Virus record (IMG/VR): IMGVR_UViG_3300005577_000087
Coordinates: 1 to 23,431 of that record
Source of the DNA: a virus
Length of the DNA: 23,431 bases
Reading direction: 5' to 3' (one strand)
This document shows positions 14,304 to 21,434 of the stretch, in pieces. Every line of letters starts with the position of its first letter. Within the stretch, counting starts at the first letter, position 1. The notes under the pieces are model-generated. The model had not been told where the DNA came from. It searched no databases and was given only the letters and a program-made list of their open reading frames with translations. Position numbers and translations under genes: made by a program.

Positions 14304-15056
14304 TTCCGTTCCTTCCTTGTGTTCGAGGTCGCCCTCGTCCTTCTTGTCGGAGTGAGAGGAGCTGGCGCCCTCGATGGCGGCACCTACCATGTACTGAACG
14401 ACCTGCTTCTGTGCGTCGTTCATGGAGTCGTAGATCTCCTGAACGGTGGGATTCTCAGCGGAGTGTTCGACCGCCTCTTCCTCCGTCTTGGAGTCTTCGA
14501 CCTTGTCCGTGTCGTCCTCGGTGGACTCTTCGGATTTGTCCTCGACCTTGTCGTCGGGGACGGTCTCGTCGGTCTTGGACTGCTCGGGCTTGTCCTCGTG
14601 CTCGATGACCAGACCGGTGTAGATGATGGCTTCGCCCTCGATCTCATCGACACTGCCATCGGCGTGACGCACCGCGACCTGATCGATGAACGCGCCGGGA
14701 TTGGCGCCGGCCAGAACGAGGCTGACCTCGCGAATGAAGCCGTGGTAGACCTGCTTGGCCTTCTCGACCAAACCGTTTGCGTAGATCGAAAGGCGAGTGA
14801 TGTCCTTGTGTTGGACAAGGATGTCGGCGTTCTTGCCCTGCGGCGTGCTGTTGAAGTACGCGTAGCCGTAGACGCCATCCGGACGAGCCTCCAGGTCCAC
14901 GTGACCCAGAACGTTGTCTGGGCTGTCGTGACCGTGCTGCCAGACCAGAGGAACCGTCTGCCCATCCATGTGCTGGAACGCTTCGGGCTTGATGGTCCGT
15001 CCGTCGGTGCACTTGAGGTCAGCCCGGGTCACGTAGCCGCTGAAATCAGCTCCCAT
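12996..15056 (-). CDS. Fused prohead protease-scaffold-major capsid protein
   Basis: A 686-residue polyprotein. Residues 1-150 are an HK97-type (S78) prohead protease: VWQHGHDSP with His41/His43, LSIYANG with the probable nucleophile Ser90, and REVSLVLAGANPGA at 109-122. Residues about 150-250 are an acidic linker plus a helical delta/scaffold-like stretch (PTVQEIYDSMNDAQKQVVQY). Residues about 252-610 are the major capsid protein, and 618-686 an Ig-like domain. Expected processing removes protease and scaffold during maturation. I chose ATG 15056 over the upstream GTG 15077 because the AAGGAG ribosome site lies between them. It overlaps the portal stop by 11 bases. A strong internal start occurs at 14303. 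GC content is visibly higher than in the flanking genes. Confidence 0.9.
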   Translation of the reverse strand: MGADFSGYVTRADLKCTDGRTIKPEAFQHMDGQTVPLVWQHGHDSPDNVLGHVDLEARPDGVYGYAYFNSTPQGKNADILVQHKDITRLSIYANGLVEKAKQVYHGFIREVSLVLAGANPGAFIDQVAVRHADGSVDEIEGEAIIYTGLVIEHEDKPEQSKTDETVPDDKVEDKSEESTEDDTDKVEDSKTEEEAVEHSAENPTVQEIYDSMNDAQKQVVQYMVGAAIEGASSSHSDKKDEGDLEHKEGTEMTRNVFDQNDGGDTKTAERRSLSHDDMKQIVQDAVNCGSLKAAVEGYALKHNIDNIDVLFPDPKSVDATPQFDSRRMAWVQGVINGTRKTPFSRIKSLTADITMEEARAKGYIKGNLKKEEFFSVSKRTTGPTTIYKKQKLDRDDILDITDFDVVAWMKGEMQLMLREEVARAILIGDGRDVGDEDKVKDPMGAQDGLGIRSILNDHELYAAHINVTKGDGSTTALTKLMDELVKAQRFYKGSGSPTLYTTLPNVTDLLLLRDSLGRRLYRTRADLAAEMGVADIVDVEVMEDETDLFGIIVNLSDYTVGTDRGGETTFFDFFDIDYNQYKYLYEGRASGALTKIRSALVVHLESSSDTLVDPITEPTFVESTGVVTIPTQTGVVYKNADTSATLTAGAQTALAAGDTLNVIAVPASGYYFESDQQDQWSFTRPA
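14311..14318 (-). promoter_or_regulatory. Internal Shine-Dalgarno sequence for the capsid protein
   Basis: AAGGAAGG is read on the minus strand, 7 bases before the in-frame ATG at 14303 inside the protease-capsid fusion gene. It decides the proposed second start. Confidence 0.65.
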
Positions 15057-16320
15057 TTTGACTGTCTCCTTCCGCACTTGTCGGTGCCTGCCCCGACGGA
15101 GCTGGCGGGTTCTGTGTTTGGTTTGGATTTGGTTGTGGCATGTTGCTGTTCATGAGCTTGTCGGCATTTGGATCCTTCGACGGGACCATTCCCATCGCAC
15201 CTCGAAGCTCATTCGGCGTAACAATTTCGTTCCGCGAAAGTTTGTCCGCAATGGTTGCCAAACCATTATCCCCGCCGATGGGAACCAACTTGAACGGATC
15301 ACGGAAGTACATGATCGACTGTCCCTGCGTTCGCGCCGTCTTGGTCAAGAAGGTGCGTCGCATGGCCTCGACGATGGCCTGGAGAATCGGCTCGACCGTC
15401 CGGTTGTAGTAGTTGAGCATCGTCGCTTCGTCAGCGGTTCCGTTCATGACTTCTTCGGTGATGCCCAGCTGGCTGTACAACAACGCAGTCAGATACTGAA
15501 CCTGGCTCAACAGATTGTTCTCGGCTGGTCGGTTCAGCTGCGTGATCTTTTCGGTTCCGTCAGCATAAGCAATGCCGTACTTGCTTCCGCTGAGTTGGAA
15601 CTCGATGTCCTTGCGGCGTTGTTCAGCTTGCTGCCTACGGCTTTCGGACTTGACGACGTACGGAAGCTGGATGATCAGATCGAGTTTGCCCGAGCCGGAC
15701 TGTTCGTCAACGGCGTCGAGGATGTTTAGCTTCCGAATCAGTCGCTGAAGAGTCGAACTCTTCTCGTTCATCACCAAGTACAACGGGTTCTCGACGATGG
15801 CGACGGACTTCTTCTCCAGAGTGATCTGCTCTCGCAGTCCAGTCCGCTCGTTGTACAGCTCGACTCGAACGTGATACGGATACCAGCTGACGATCTTGCC
15901 GACTCGCATCGTCTGGATGTCGAAACTGGTGCTTTCCGCTGGATTGATCGTCGTATCTACCGGAACAACAGCGATGACGCCCTGATCGAGAAGCGTCAGA
16001 ACCGTGTCGATCTTGAACGCCAATGCGGATTGATCGACATTCGCTTCGACCGTAAGACAATTATGCAAACCATCTCTGATGACGCCGCTGAATCGATCTT
16101 GATCGTCCAGACGAACGTGTTTCAGATCCATGATGCCTGCGTCGATGGCGATGCGAGTAAGAACCGAGGAGACGATCGATCGCTCGTTCGAATAGTGAAC
16201 CCGGTTTCGGTCAGGTCGAGTGCTCGTGACTGTTCCGTAGGCACCAGTGAAGACTTCTTCTGGTTCCTGTCGAGTGAACGCATTCCATGCGTGCTTCAAC
16301 CGCGAACCGAGTGTTGCCAT
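15046..16320 (-). CDS. Portal protein (HK97 family)
   Basis: A 424-residue portal protein, forming the dodecameric ring at the capsid vertex through which DNA enters and leaves. Typical family landmarks are 'NERSIVSSVLTRIAIDAG' near residues 44-61, VSWYPYHVRVELYNERTG mid-protein, the 'YLTALLYSQLGITEEVMNGT' stem/wing helix region, and 'LSRNEIVTPNELRGAMGM' near the C-terminus. The C-terminal tail is Pro/Gln/Asn-rich and low-complexity. It lies directly after the large terminase and overlaps the protease-capsid gene by 11 bases. The ATG at 16320 has a strong GAGGAGGTGA site. Length is normal for the family. Confidence 0.92.
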   Translation of the reverse strand: MATLGSRLKHAWNAFTRQEPEEVFTGAYGTVTSTRPDRNRVHYSNERSIVSSVLTRIAIDAGIMDLKHVRLDDQDRFSGVIRDGLHNCLTVEANVDQSALAFKIDTVLTLLDQGVIAVVPVDTTINPAESTSFDIQTMRVGKIVSWYPYHVRVELYNERTGLREQITLEKKSVAIVENPLYLVMNEKSSTLQRLIRKLNILDAVDEQSGSGKLDLIIQLPYVVKSESRRQQAEQRRKDIEFQLSGSKYGIAYADGTEKITQLNRPAENNLLSQVQYLTALLYSQLGITEEVMNGTADEATMLNYYNRTVEPILQAIVEAMRRTFLTKTARTQGQSIMYFRDPFKLVPIGGDNGLATIADKLSRNEIVTPNELRGAMGMVPSKDPNADKLMNSNMPQPNPNQTQNPPAPSGQAPTSAEGDSQNGS

Positions 16321-16333
16321 GTGTCACCTCCTC

Positions 16334-18079
16334 TCACTCGAATGCCTCCTTGTTGAGTTTGTACGCGACGTAGGCGTCCATCAATGCGGACACGTTGTCG
16401 ATCTTCTCTTCCTGTCGCTTCTTTAGAAGCTTGCGGTTCCCGTTTGTGTCCTCCAGTGTGATCGCATTGCCCATAGCGAACGTCATCAACCCTTGATCGA
16501 AGATGAGCATTCGCTCCTCGCTGAGCTTCTTCAACTCACCGAGAGGAACAGACTCGGTCTTTGCCCCCTGGATTACCTTCTCGATGCCATATGGACCGTT
16601 CTCAGCTTCCCAGCGAGTCACGAATTCTTTGGCGTTATAGGGGTCGTAGCCTAGAGTACGAACGTCGTACTCGGATTGCTCAATGAAGGCATCCAAATCG
16701 TCGTAGACTTCCATCATGTCGAGAACGGTTCCCTCGAGGACGTGCAAACTGCCCTCGTTGATGAACTCGTCGTACTTATGGCGCATGGCGCCAGGCAAAC
16801 GCATGAGAGTCAACGATGTGATGTAGCTTCGAGTCTTGATTCCAAACTTCTCACCGTCGAGTGGGAAGAGGAGCGTGAACGCACAGAAGTCATCACCCTG
16901 CGAAAGGTCGGCACCAAGCGAACAAGGCAGTCGCCAGAAGTCTCGCGGACGATGCGGAAGAGTTTCCTCATAAGTGAAGAAGTAGGTGTAACCCTCCATA
17001 GGGATACCGAACCGTTTCGCAAGGATGTCGTTCCTTGCAGCTGGCGCTTTTTCGGCTCTTTCGACATCTAGTTGATATGTCTCGTAAGAAACTGTCAACC
17101 CTATGTTCGGATTCGCCTTTGGCCACATGGCAGGATCGGCAACTTCTTCGATTTCGTCCAGCTTGTAATGCCAGATCGAAACATGTGGTGCATAGTACTC
17201 GCCTTTGAGGATGTCAGCGAGTTCCATTTTGATTGTGTCGCCTGAACCGTTACGAACAGTTCCCTCTGAAGAGATGGCAACGATCAAGTAGTCTTCGAGT
17301 TTGGACGCGCCTTGCTCGACCGCACCAACTACATCTTCACGAAGGTCGCCAGAGAGCCATTCGTCGATCGTTGAAACCTTAGGACGCAAGCCTTGCAGCT
17401 TGTTGATGGCCATTGGCCGAATCTCAAGCAGAGATCCAGTCAAGAAGTTCTCGATCCCCTTTTTGGTCGACGCTAACTTCTGACGCAACCACTTAGCGCC
17501 AGTAGTATTCTGCATCGAGCCTTCGGTGAGGAACTTGAACAGCGGTCCACGCGCGCGCGTGATAGCCGTCCGAATAGGTGACATCACTTCGTCTGCTTGT
17601 TTCATTGTTGGCGCGGTGGTGATTTGGTGTGTCGTCGAAGTGTCGACATTCAAGAAGTAGCTTTGGATGAACGAAGCGTACATCGACTTCGCTGCGCCAC
17701 GAGCGACAATCAAATACTGCTTCGTAACTAGACGCTTTTTTATCGTCTTCTTAACGTAACGTCCACCATGATTGTCTTTCGACGGTTGATAGACACTGCG
17801 TTCAACGAAGTAATACCAGCCGAAAATCTGTTCGGCCCAGAGTTTGAATGACGGAAGCAGATGCACATCGCTACCGTCTGTTAGCGTAAGCTCGTTCTCA
17901 CAGTAGAGTATGAAACCGTCCACTGCTTTGTCGTCGTAGAAGAAGTTTGGGTTGGCAATGAGCGCATCGATCCGGTTCATCTCCATTGCGATTTCACGGT
18001 TGACCGGAATCTCGCCTCGGAGTACCGCGTCGCGGAATTCGCCGTAGTATCTCGGCGTCGCCGTATTCGACAGGCCCAT
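16334..18079 (-). CDS. Terminase large subunit (DNA packaging ATPase/nuclease)
   Basis: A 581-residue protein, the motor that packages and cuts phage DNA. The ATPase domain has a Walker A-like VARGAAKSM at residues 125-133 and a Walker B-like VSTIDEW at 235-241 with the catalytic Glu240. The coupling region includes 'EDYLIVAISSEGT'. The nuclease domain begins with SLGADLSQGDDFCAF (Asp391 as probable metal ligand) and includes GYDPYNAKEFVTRWE. This arrangement matches HK97-type large terminases. The ATG at 18079 has AAAGAGGTGAGC upstream and is 12 bases after the preceding stop. The packaging ATPase is separated from the small subunit by about 5 kb of lysin, connector and fibre genes. Confidence 0.95.
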   Translation of the reverse strand: MGLSNTATPRYYGEFRDAVLRGEIPVNREIAMEMNRIDALIANPNFFYDDKAVDGFILYCENELTLTDGSDVHLLPSFKLWAEQIFGWYYFVERSVYQPSKDNHGGRYVKKTIKKRLVTKQYLIVARGAAKSMYASFIQSYFLNVDTSTTHQITTAPTMKQADEVMSPIRTAITRARGPLFKFLTEGSMQNTTGAKWLRQKLASTKKGIENFLTGSLLEIRPMAINKLQGLRPKVSTIDEWLSGDLREDVVGAVEQGASKLEDYLIVAISSEGTVRNGSGDTIKMELADILKGEYYAPHVSIWHYKLDEIEEVADPAMWPKANPNIGLTVSYETYQLDVERAEKAPAARNDILAKRFGIPMEGYTYFFTYEETLPHRPRDFWRLPCSLGADLSQGDDFCAFTLLFPLDGEKFGIKTRSYITSLTLMRLPGAMRHKYDEFINEGSLHVLEGTVLDMMEVYDDLDAFIEQSEYDVRTLGYDPYNAKEFVTRWEAENGPYGIEKVIQGAKTESVPLGELKKLSEERMLIFDQGLMTFAMGNAITLEDTNGNRKLLKKRQEEKIDNVSALMDAYVAYKLNKEAFE

Positions 18080-18091
18080 TGCTCACCTCTT

Positions 18092-18949
18092 TCAGCCAGC
18101 TATGACTGCGGCACCCACCTTCATGGCGGCTTTGGCAGCGAGCTTTGGTAGATGTTGACGACCGAGTCGCTTCAGCTCTTCCTCGATCAGCTTCTGTGCG
18201 TCACTCTTCGGTTTGGTGTTGAGACGCTTGAACTCCGCCTCGAGACCGAGTCGCTTGTTGAGGGACTTCAGTTCCTCGTTGCTGAGTGCGCTGACGCCCG
18301 ACCGACGAGCCTTCTGGTGCGACGTCTTAGCGGCCGCGGCGTCTGGATGCGTAGGATGACCGGAGCCCGGCCGATCCTTTCGGACGCCCCACTTCATGCC
18401 CTTTACGCCGTGATGCTCGAGAATGTTGTCGATGACGTCGCTCATGGCCATGTCTGGCTCTAGTGTCATGTTGACCTCGAGTTCGAACGTAGGACCGGCG
18501 TAGTTCTCGGTCCACACGGCGATCTTGTCGAAGCTTACCCAGTTGATTCCCGGGTAATCTCGATTGTCAGGTTTCGCCGGAGTGGCCGGAAAGCCGAGGG
18601 TAAGGTGTGGCGTCCACTCGGGGAATTGCGTCGCCGAGTCGTAAGCCGTCTTGATGTTGTTGTCCTTCAACAGATAGGACCGGAAGTCCTTGACGCGCTT
18701 TAGATCCCACGCGTCGCTGAAGAAGAGAACATCAGCGTCTTCTGGACCGAGCAAACCGCGGCGGTCGACATCGAGTCCGAACCGCGTGAGAGAAGTCTCT
18801 GCTGCGTGCTCGGTGTAGTTGACGATCTGATCGATGTTTGCTGGGTTTGATCCGAGGAACAGAATCGTTAGATGCGGAATCTTCTCGCTTGAGACTTTCC
18901 ACACCGGATCGTCTTCTCTCGGAATTGCGACAATAGCTACTCCTGCCAT
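18092..18949 (-). CDS. 2H-phosphoesterase-like protein fused to a GVKGMKWGVR head motif
   Basis: A 285-residue two-part protein. Residues 1-165 resemble 2H phosphoesterases (LigT/CPDase fold), with two H-x-T motifs, PHLTILF (His26, Thr28) and PHLTLGF (His115, Thr117), about 90 residues apart, the usual separation. Family members open 2',3'-cyclic phosphates or cleave cyclic nucleotides. Residues 179-190 are HHGVKGMKWGVR, a motif widespread in phage head-gene products. It is followed by LSNEELKSLNKRLGLEAEF and a basic helical tail. Directly upstream of the large terminase, it is probably a virion or head-assembly protein carrying an enzyme. ATG 18949 is chosen over GTG 18964 because GAGGAGG lies between them. 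Substrate is unknown. Confidence 0.75.
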   Translation of the reverse strand: MAGVAIVAIPREDDPVWKVSSEKIPHLTILFLGSNPANIDQIVNYTEHAAETSLTRFGLDVDRRGLLGPEDADVLFFSDAWDLKRVKDFRSYLLKDNNIKTAYDSATQFPEWTPHLTLGFPATPAKPDNRDYPGINWVSFDKIAVWTENYAGPTFELEVNMTLEPDMAMSDVIDNILEHHGVKGMKWGVRKDRPGSGHPTHPDAAAAKTSHQKARRSGVSALSNEELKSLNKRLGLEAEFKRLNTKPKSDAQKLIEEELKRLGRQHLPKLAAKAAMKVGAAVIAG

Positions 18950-18960
18950 GAAACCTCCTC

Positions 18961-20439
18961 TCACGTGGCAAAGTACTCGACGAGCACTCCGTAGGTTTGC
19001 GCCGAAGTCGGAGCGGCAGCACCAACTGTAATCGGCGTGGTGGTATCTGACGAAGCAGCAGTAGCGTGAATTGTGCCCATCGCTGCTGGGCCGCCAGAGA
19101 AATAATGGGTTGACGCTGGACTACTATCGACTGCAGAACTCGCATCGAAACTAGAAACGTCTGTCGAAGGATTTCGTTGTGAGTAATGAAGGCAGAACAA
19201 CGATCCAACTTGTGTCGGCGTAGCCGTAGCTTCTGCGGTCGATGTGTTGTTTAGCACTGCGGCCACAAGAGGCGGCGTATTCGCAGCGTTCTCTATCGCT
19301 CCAACCCACGTTCCACAAGGACCATTGCTGCTGAACGTCCAGGTGATGGTGACCGATGTTGTGACGTCAGAGCCGGTGTCATTATACCAACCCCATACAC
19401 CTTGTCTTTGTGTTAGATCGAAATCTTGGATCGTGGTCCACGTGTGACTGTCGCTATCTGAAATTGCTAGATCGTCACCAGTCTGACCAGCCTGCCAACA
19501 TGCGTGCACGATTCCCCACGCTCCAGTCGGAATCGTTACCGAAACGGTATGCATCGCAGTAGGACTGGAAATACTTTCAGCAATCGTCGAAAGATAATCG
19601 ACAACCGCAGCACTGAGTGTGATTTCGTCCAAAGGCGGACCGCTAATCCCACCAGCCACAACCCACGAAGTTCCGTCGAATCCTGCCATTGGATGACTTG
19701 TCCAGGACGAACCGTCCCATACCTTGGCATCATGTGGATTCCACGAGGTTCCATCCCAGACTTTCGGTTTTCCCGAACGACCGAGAGAGAAATCGAAACT
19801 CGGTGGATCCGCAGACATGGTCCACGGCCCGCTACGCGAAGCCTCAGTTCCTCCTCCAGCAAGATCCACGAATGGCTCAGCGAGACCGCCGGCTTCGGGA
19901 AAATGCACGAAGAACTGAGGACCAGCATCGAGAATCGCTTTTGAGCTCCGGAGGAAAATTGCCTCGATCTCTGCGTTGCTCAACTTCGACGTCCAAGCAG
20001 CGAGAAGGGCCATGTCGCCCTCCATGCCATTGGCGAACTCGTCTCCGATGGAGAAACGATTCATGTTCTGATAGTTCGCACGTGTCCCATTCATGAAACT
20101 ATGCGACCAGGTCAGTACGCCAGACTCGGAATACGTGGCAACGTGAGATTCAGGCGCCACATCCCCTTCCATCTTCGCGGTAATCAGCCAGTACCAATGC
20201 GAGGACGAAATATCGAGGAAATCGGTTGACTGCTTGAAGTTGTTCCACAAACTTCCGTCGAAATATAGGTTCACCTGTGCGAAGTTCTCGGGCTGATAGG
20301 CGTACCACAGATTTGAATCCTTGCCAGGAAGGTTCTGGAACAAGCACGCGACAGTGTACGGAGCACTTGGGAGCGTTGGACAACCGGGCGAGAATATGCT
20401 CAGGTGCTCAGCGAAATCAGTGCTTCCGTGAAGGCTCAT
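18961..20439 (-). CDS. LamG-like minor tail/fibre protein
   Basis: A 492-residue protein. Residues about 10-165 look like a concanavalin/LamG jelly-roll: 'YTVACLFQNLPGKDSN' opening, 'HWYWLITAKMEGD' central strands, 'FSIGDEFANGMEGDMALLA' and a closing AAWTSKLSNAEIEAIF. Residues 224-261 hold three short repeats of the type (K-V-W/G-F)-D-G-(T/S)-S-W. Residues about 265-492 are another beta-rich domain ending YGVLVEYFAT. Such modules occur in actinophage minor tail proteins that bind cell-surface glycans. The frame is open up to 20565, but the ATG at 20439 overlaps the stop of the preceding fibre gene (ATGA). That coupling suggests the two proteins form one complex. Confidence 0.75.
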   Translation of the reverse strand: MSLHGSTDFAEHLSIFSPGCPTLPSAPYTVACLFQNLPGKDSNLWYAYQPENFAQVNLYFDGSLWNNFKQSTDFLDISSSHWYWLITAKMEGDVAPESHVATYSESGVLTWSHSFMNGTRANYQNMNRFSIGDEFANGMEGDMALLAAWTSKLSNAEIEAIFLRSSKAILDAGPQFFVHFPEAGGLAEPFVDLAGGGTEASRSGPWTMSADPPSFDFSLGRSGKPKVWDGTSWNPHDAKVWDGSSWTSHPMAGFDGTSWVVAGGISGPPLDEITLSAAVVDYLSTIAESISSPTAMHTVSVTIPTGAWGIVHACWQAGQTGDDLAISDSDSHTWTTIQDFDLTQRQGVWGWYNDTGSDVTTSVTITWTFSSNGPCGTWVGAIENAANTPPLVAAVLNNTSTAEATATPTQVGSLFCLHYSQRNPSTDVSSFDASSAVDSSPASTHYFSGGPAAMGTIHATAASSDTTTPITVGAAAPTSAQTYGVLVEYFAT

Positions 20440-20987
20440 GAGCTCGTGTCGATCCAGACATCTCCGACGGCAGGGCCGGACGGAGCGGTGGTTGCGACGG
20501 TGATGGTGGGTCCGGTGTAGTCGGCGCCGTCTGCTCCGGCAGGACCGACGAGAGAGGCAAGCCACTCAGACTCAGTACCACTGAATCCATCGGACATTGC
20601 GATCTCGTACGCGGATTGTCCATCCGTGCCAGGAGCTCCAGGACTTCCCGGGGCACCAGGAGTACCTGGGTCACCTTGGTCTCCCTTCGGACCAACGAGA
20701 GAAGCCAGCCATTCTGCTTGTGTGCCGACGAATCCGCCGTCTACAGCTAGCTGATAAGACGACTCTCCCGCTGGCCCTTGGACCCCATCGATGACAGCCT
20801 GCGCGATCAATGCGCCGACGCCTGTTTCATCGATGAAGTAGTGAAGTGTTGTCCAAGACTGAACACCGTCGCCAATCTTGAACTTGTTCGTGTCGATCTC
20901 GACGCCGATCTCGCCTGGAAGAAGGATGGGATTCTTGGTCACCCAATCCGCAGCGGTGTCTCGCCGATGTTCGATGCGCCACGCCAT
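20436..20987 (-). CDS. Mtd-N / collagen-like fibre protein
   Basis: A 183-residue protein. Residues 1-50 (MAWRIEHRRDTAADWVTKNP; ILLPGEIGVEIDTNKFKIGD) match the N-terminal beta-prism domain seen in major tropism determinant-type and other phage fibre proteins. Two copies of a 24-residue unit follow (SYQLAVDGGFVGTQAEWLAS and AYEIAMSDGFSGTESEWLAS, each leading into LVGP), separated by collagen-like G-x-y triplets (GDQGDPGTPGAPGSPGAPG). It ends 'TAPSGPAVGDVWIDTSS', a segment that in related fibres usually leads into a further C-terminal domain. Here it stops and the LamG-like gene begins with a 4-base overlap. ATG 20987 has TAGGAGGGCAGC upstream. Confidence 0.75.
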   Translation of the reverse strand: MAWRIEHRRDTAADWVTKNPILLPGEIGVEIDTNKFKIGDGVQSWTTLHYFIDETGVGALIAQAVIDGVQGPAGESSYQLAVDGGFVGTQAEWLASLVGPKGDQGDPGTPGAPGSPGAPGTDGQSAYEIAMSDGFSGTESEWLASLVGPAGADGADYTGPTITVATTAPSGPAVGDVWIDTSS

Positions 20988-20996
20988 GCTGCCCTC

Positions 20997-21398
20997 CTAG
21001 GCCGAACCGCCGTCGATGATTACGTCGTCGGGTGGAGGCTCCATTGTGGGATCCACCCAGGCCGTCTCCTCTCGATACACGTTGAGACGCCACTCGAGTT
21101 CTTCGATTTGTCGTTCCATGGACTCGATTGTGAATGACGTCGCTGGCGGATCGAAGAGAAGACGGACCCGAAGCGTGACGTATGTCTTTACTGCGTTCAG
21201 ACGAGGGTCACTGCCGAGGAAATCCGACCACACGGCCGCGCTGTCCTCGATTGCGAAGCCGGCCTCCGGGCCGATCCCCAATTGGTTGAGCGTGAAGAAG
21301 ACCGAGTTGATGTGCATGATCACGTCTGGATCAAACGCGGTGTAATCAGCGTCGAGGCCGATGTTCTTCTTCGTACTATCGAGAATGCTGTCGGTCAT
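20997..21398 (-). CDS. Head-tail connector, gp6-like
   Basis: A 133-residue mostly helical protein: MTDSILDSTKKNIGLDADYT, 'FDPDVIMHINSVFFTLNQLG', 'LNAVKTYVTLRVRLLFDPP' and 'MERQIEELEWRLNVYREET'. The pattern (helix with HINSVF-x-x-LNQLG, then K-x-Y-V-x-L-x-V-x-x-L-F-D-P-P) is that of gp6-like connector (adaptor) proteins binding under the portal. In most siphoviruses this gene follows the capsid gene. Here it lies about 6 kb upstream of it, between the endolysin and the fibre genes. The ATG at 21398 has the strongest ribosome site in the window, AAAGGAGGTGA, set in a possible hairpin loop. Confidence 0.7.
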   Translation of the reverse strand: MTDSILDSTKKNIGLDADYTAFDPDVIMHINSVFFTLNQLGIGPEAGFAIEDSAAVWSDFLGSDPRLNAVKTYVTLRVRLLFDPPATSFTIESMERQIEELEWRLNVYREETAWVDPTMEPPPDDVIIDGGSA

Positions 21399-21420
21399 AG
21401 GGTCACCTCCTTTAGTGACT
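21396..21420 (-). promoter_or_regulatory. Strong Shine-Dalgarno in a possible small hairpin
   Basis: On the minus strand GTCAC (21419-21415) and GTGAC (21406-21402) can pair as a 5-bp stem with the 8-base loop TAAAGGAG, so the ribosome site of the gp6-like gene lies in the loop and descending stem. AAAGGAGGTGA is a near-full anti-16S match. The structure may present or modulate the site, but a stem this short could be fortuitous. Confidence 0.3.
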
Positions 21421-21434
21421 CGGCTGGATTGGTG

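Noticed and set aside
13248-15155. Long plus-strand open frame (635 codons) opposite the protease-capsid gene
   Set aside because: It is antisense to a well-supported gene with GC-rich codon use, which keeps the complementary frame open. Its composition (Val/Leu/Asp/Arg-heavy, no recognisable domain) is that of a reverse-complement shadow.
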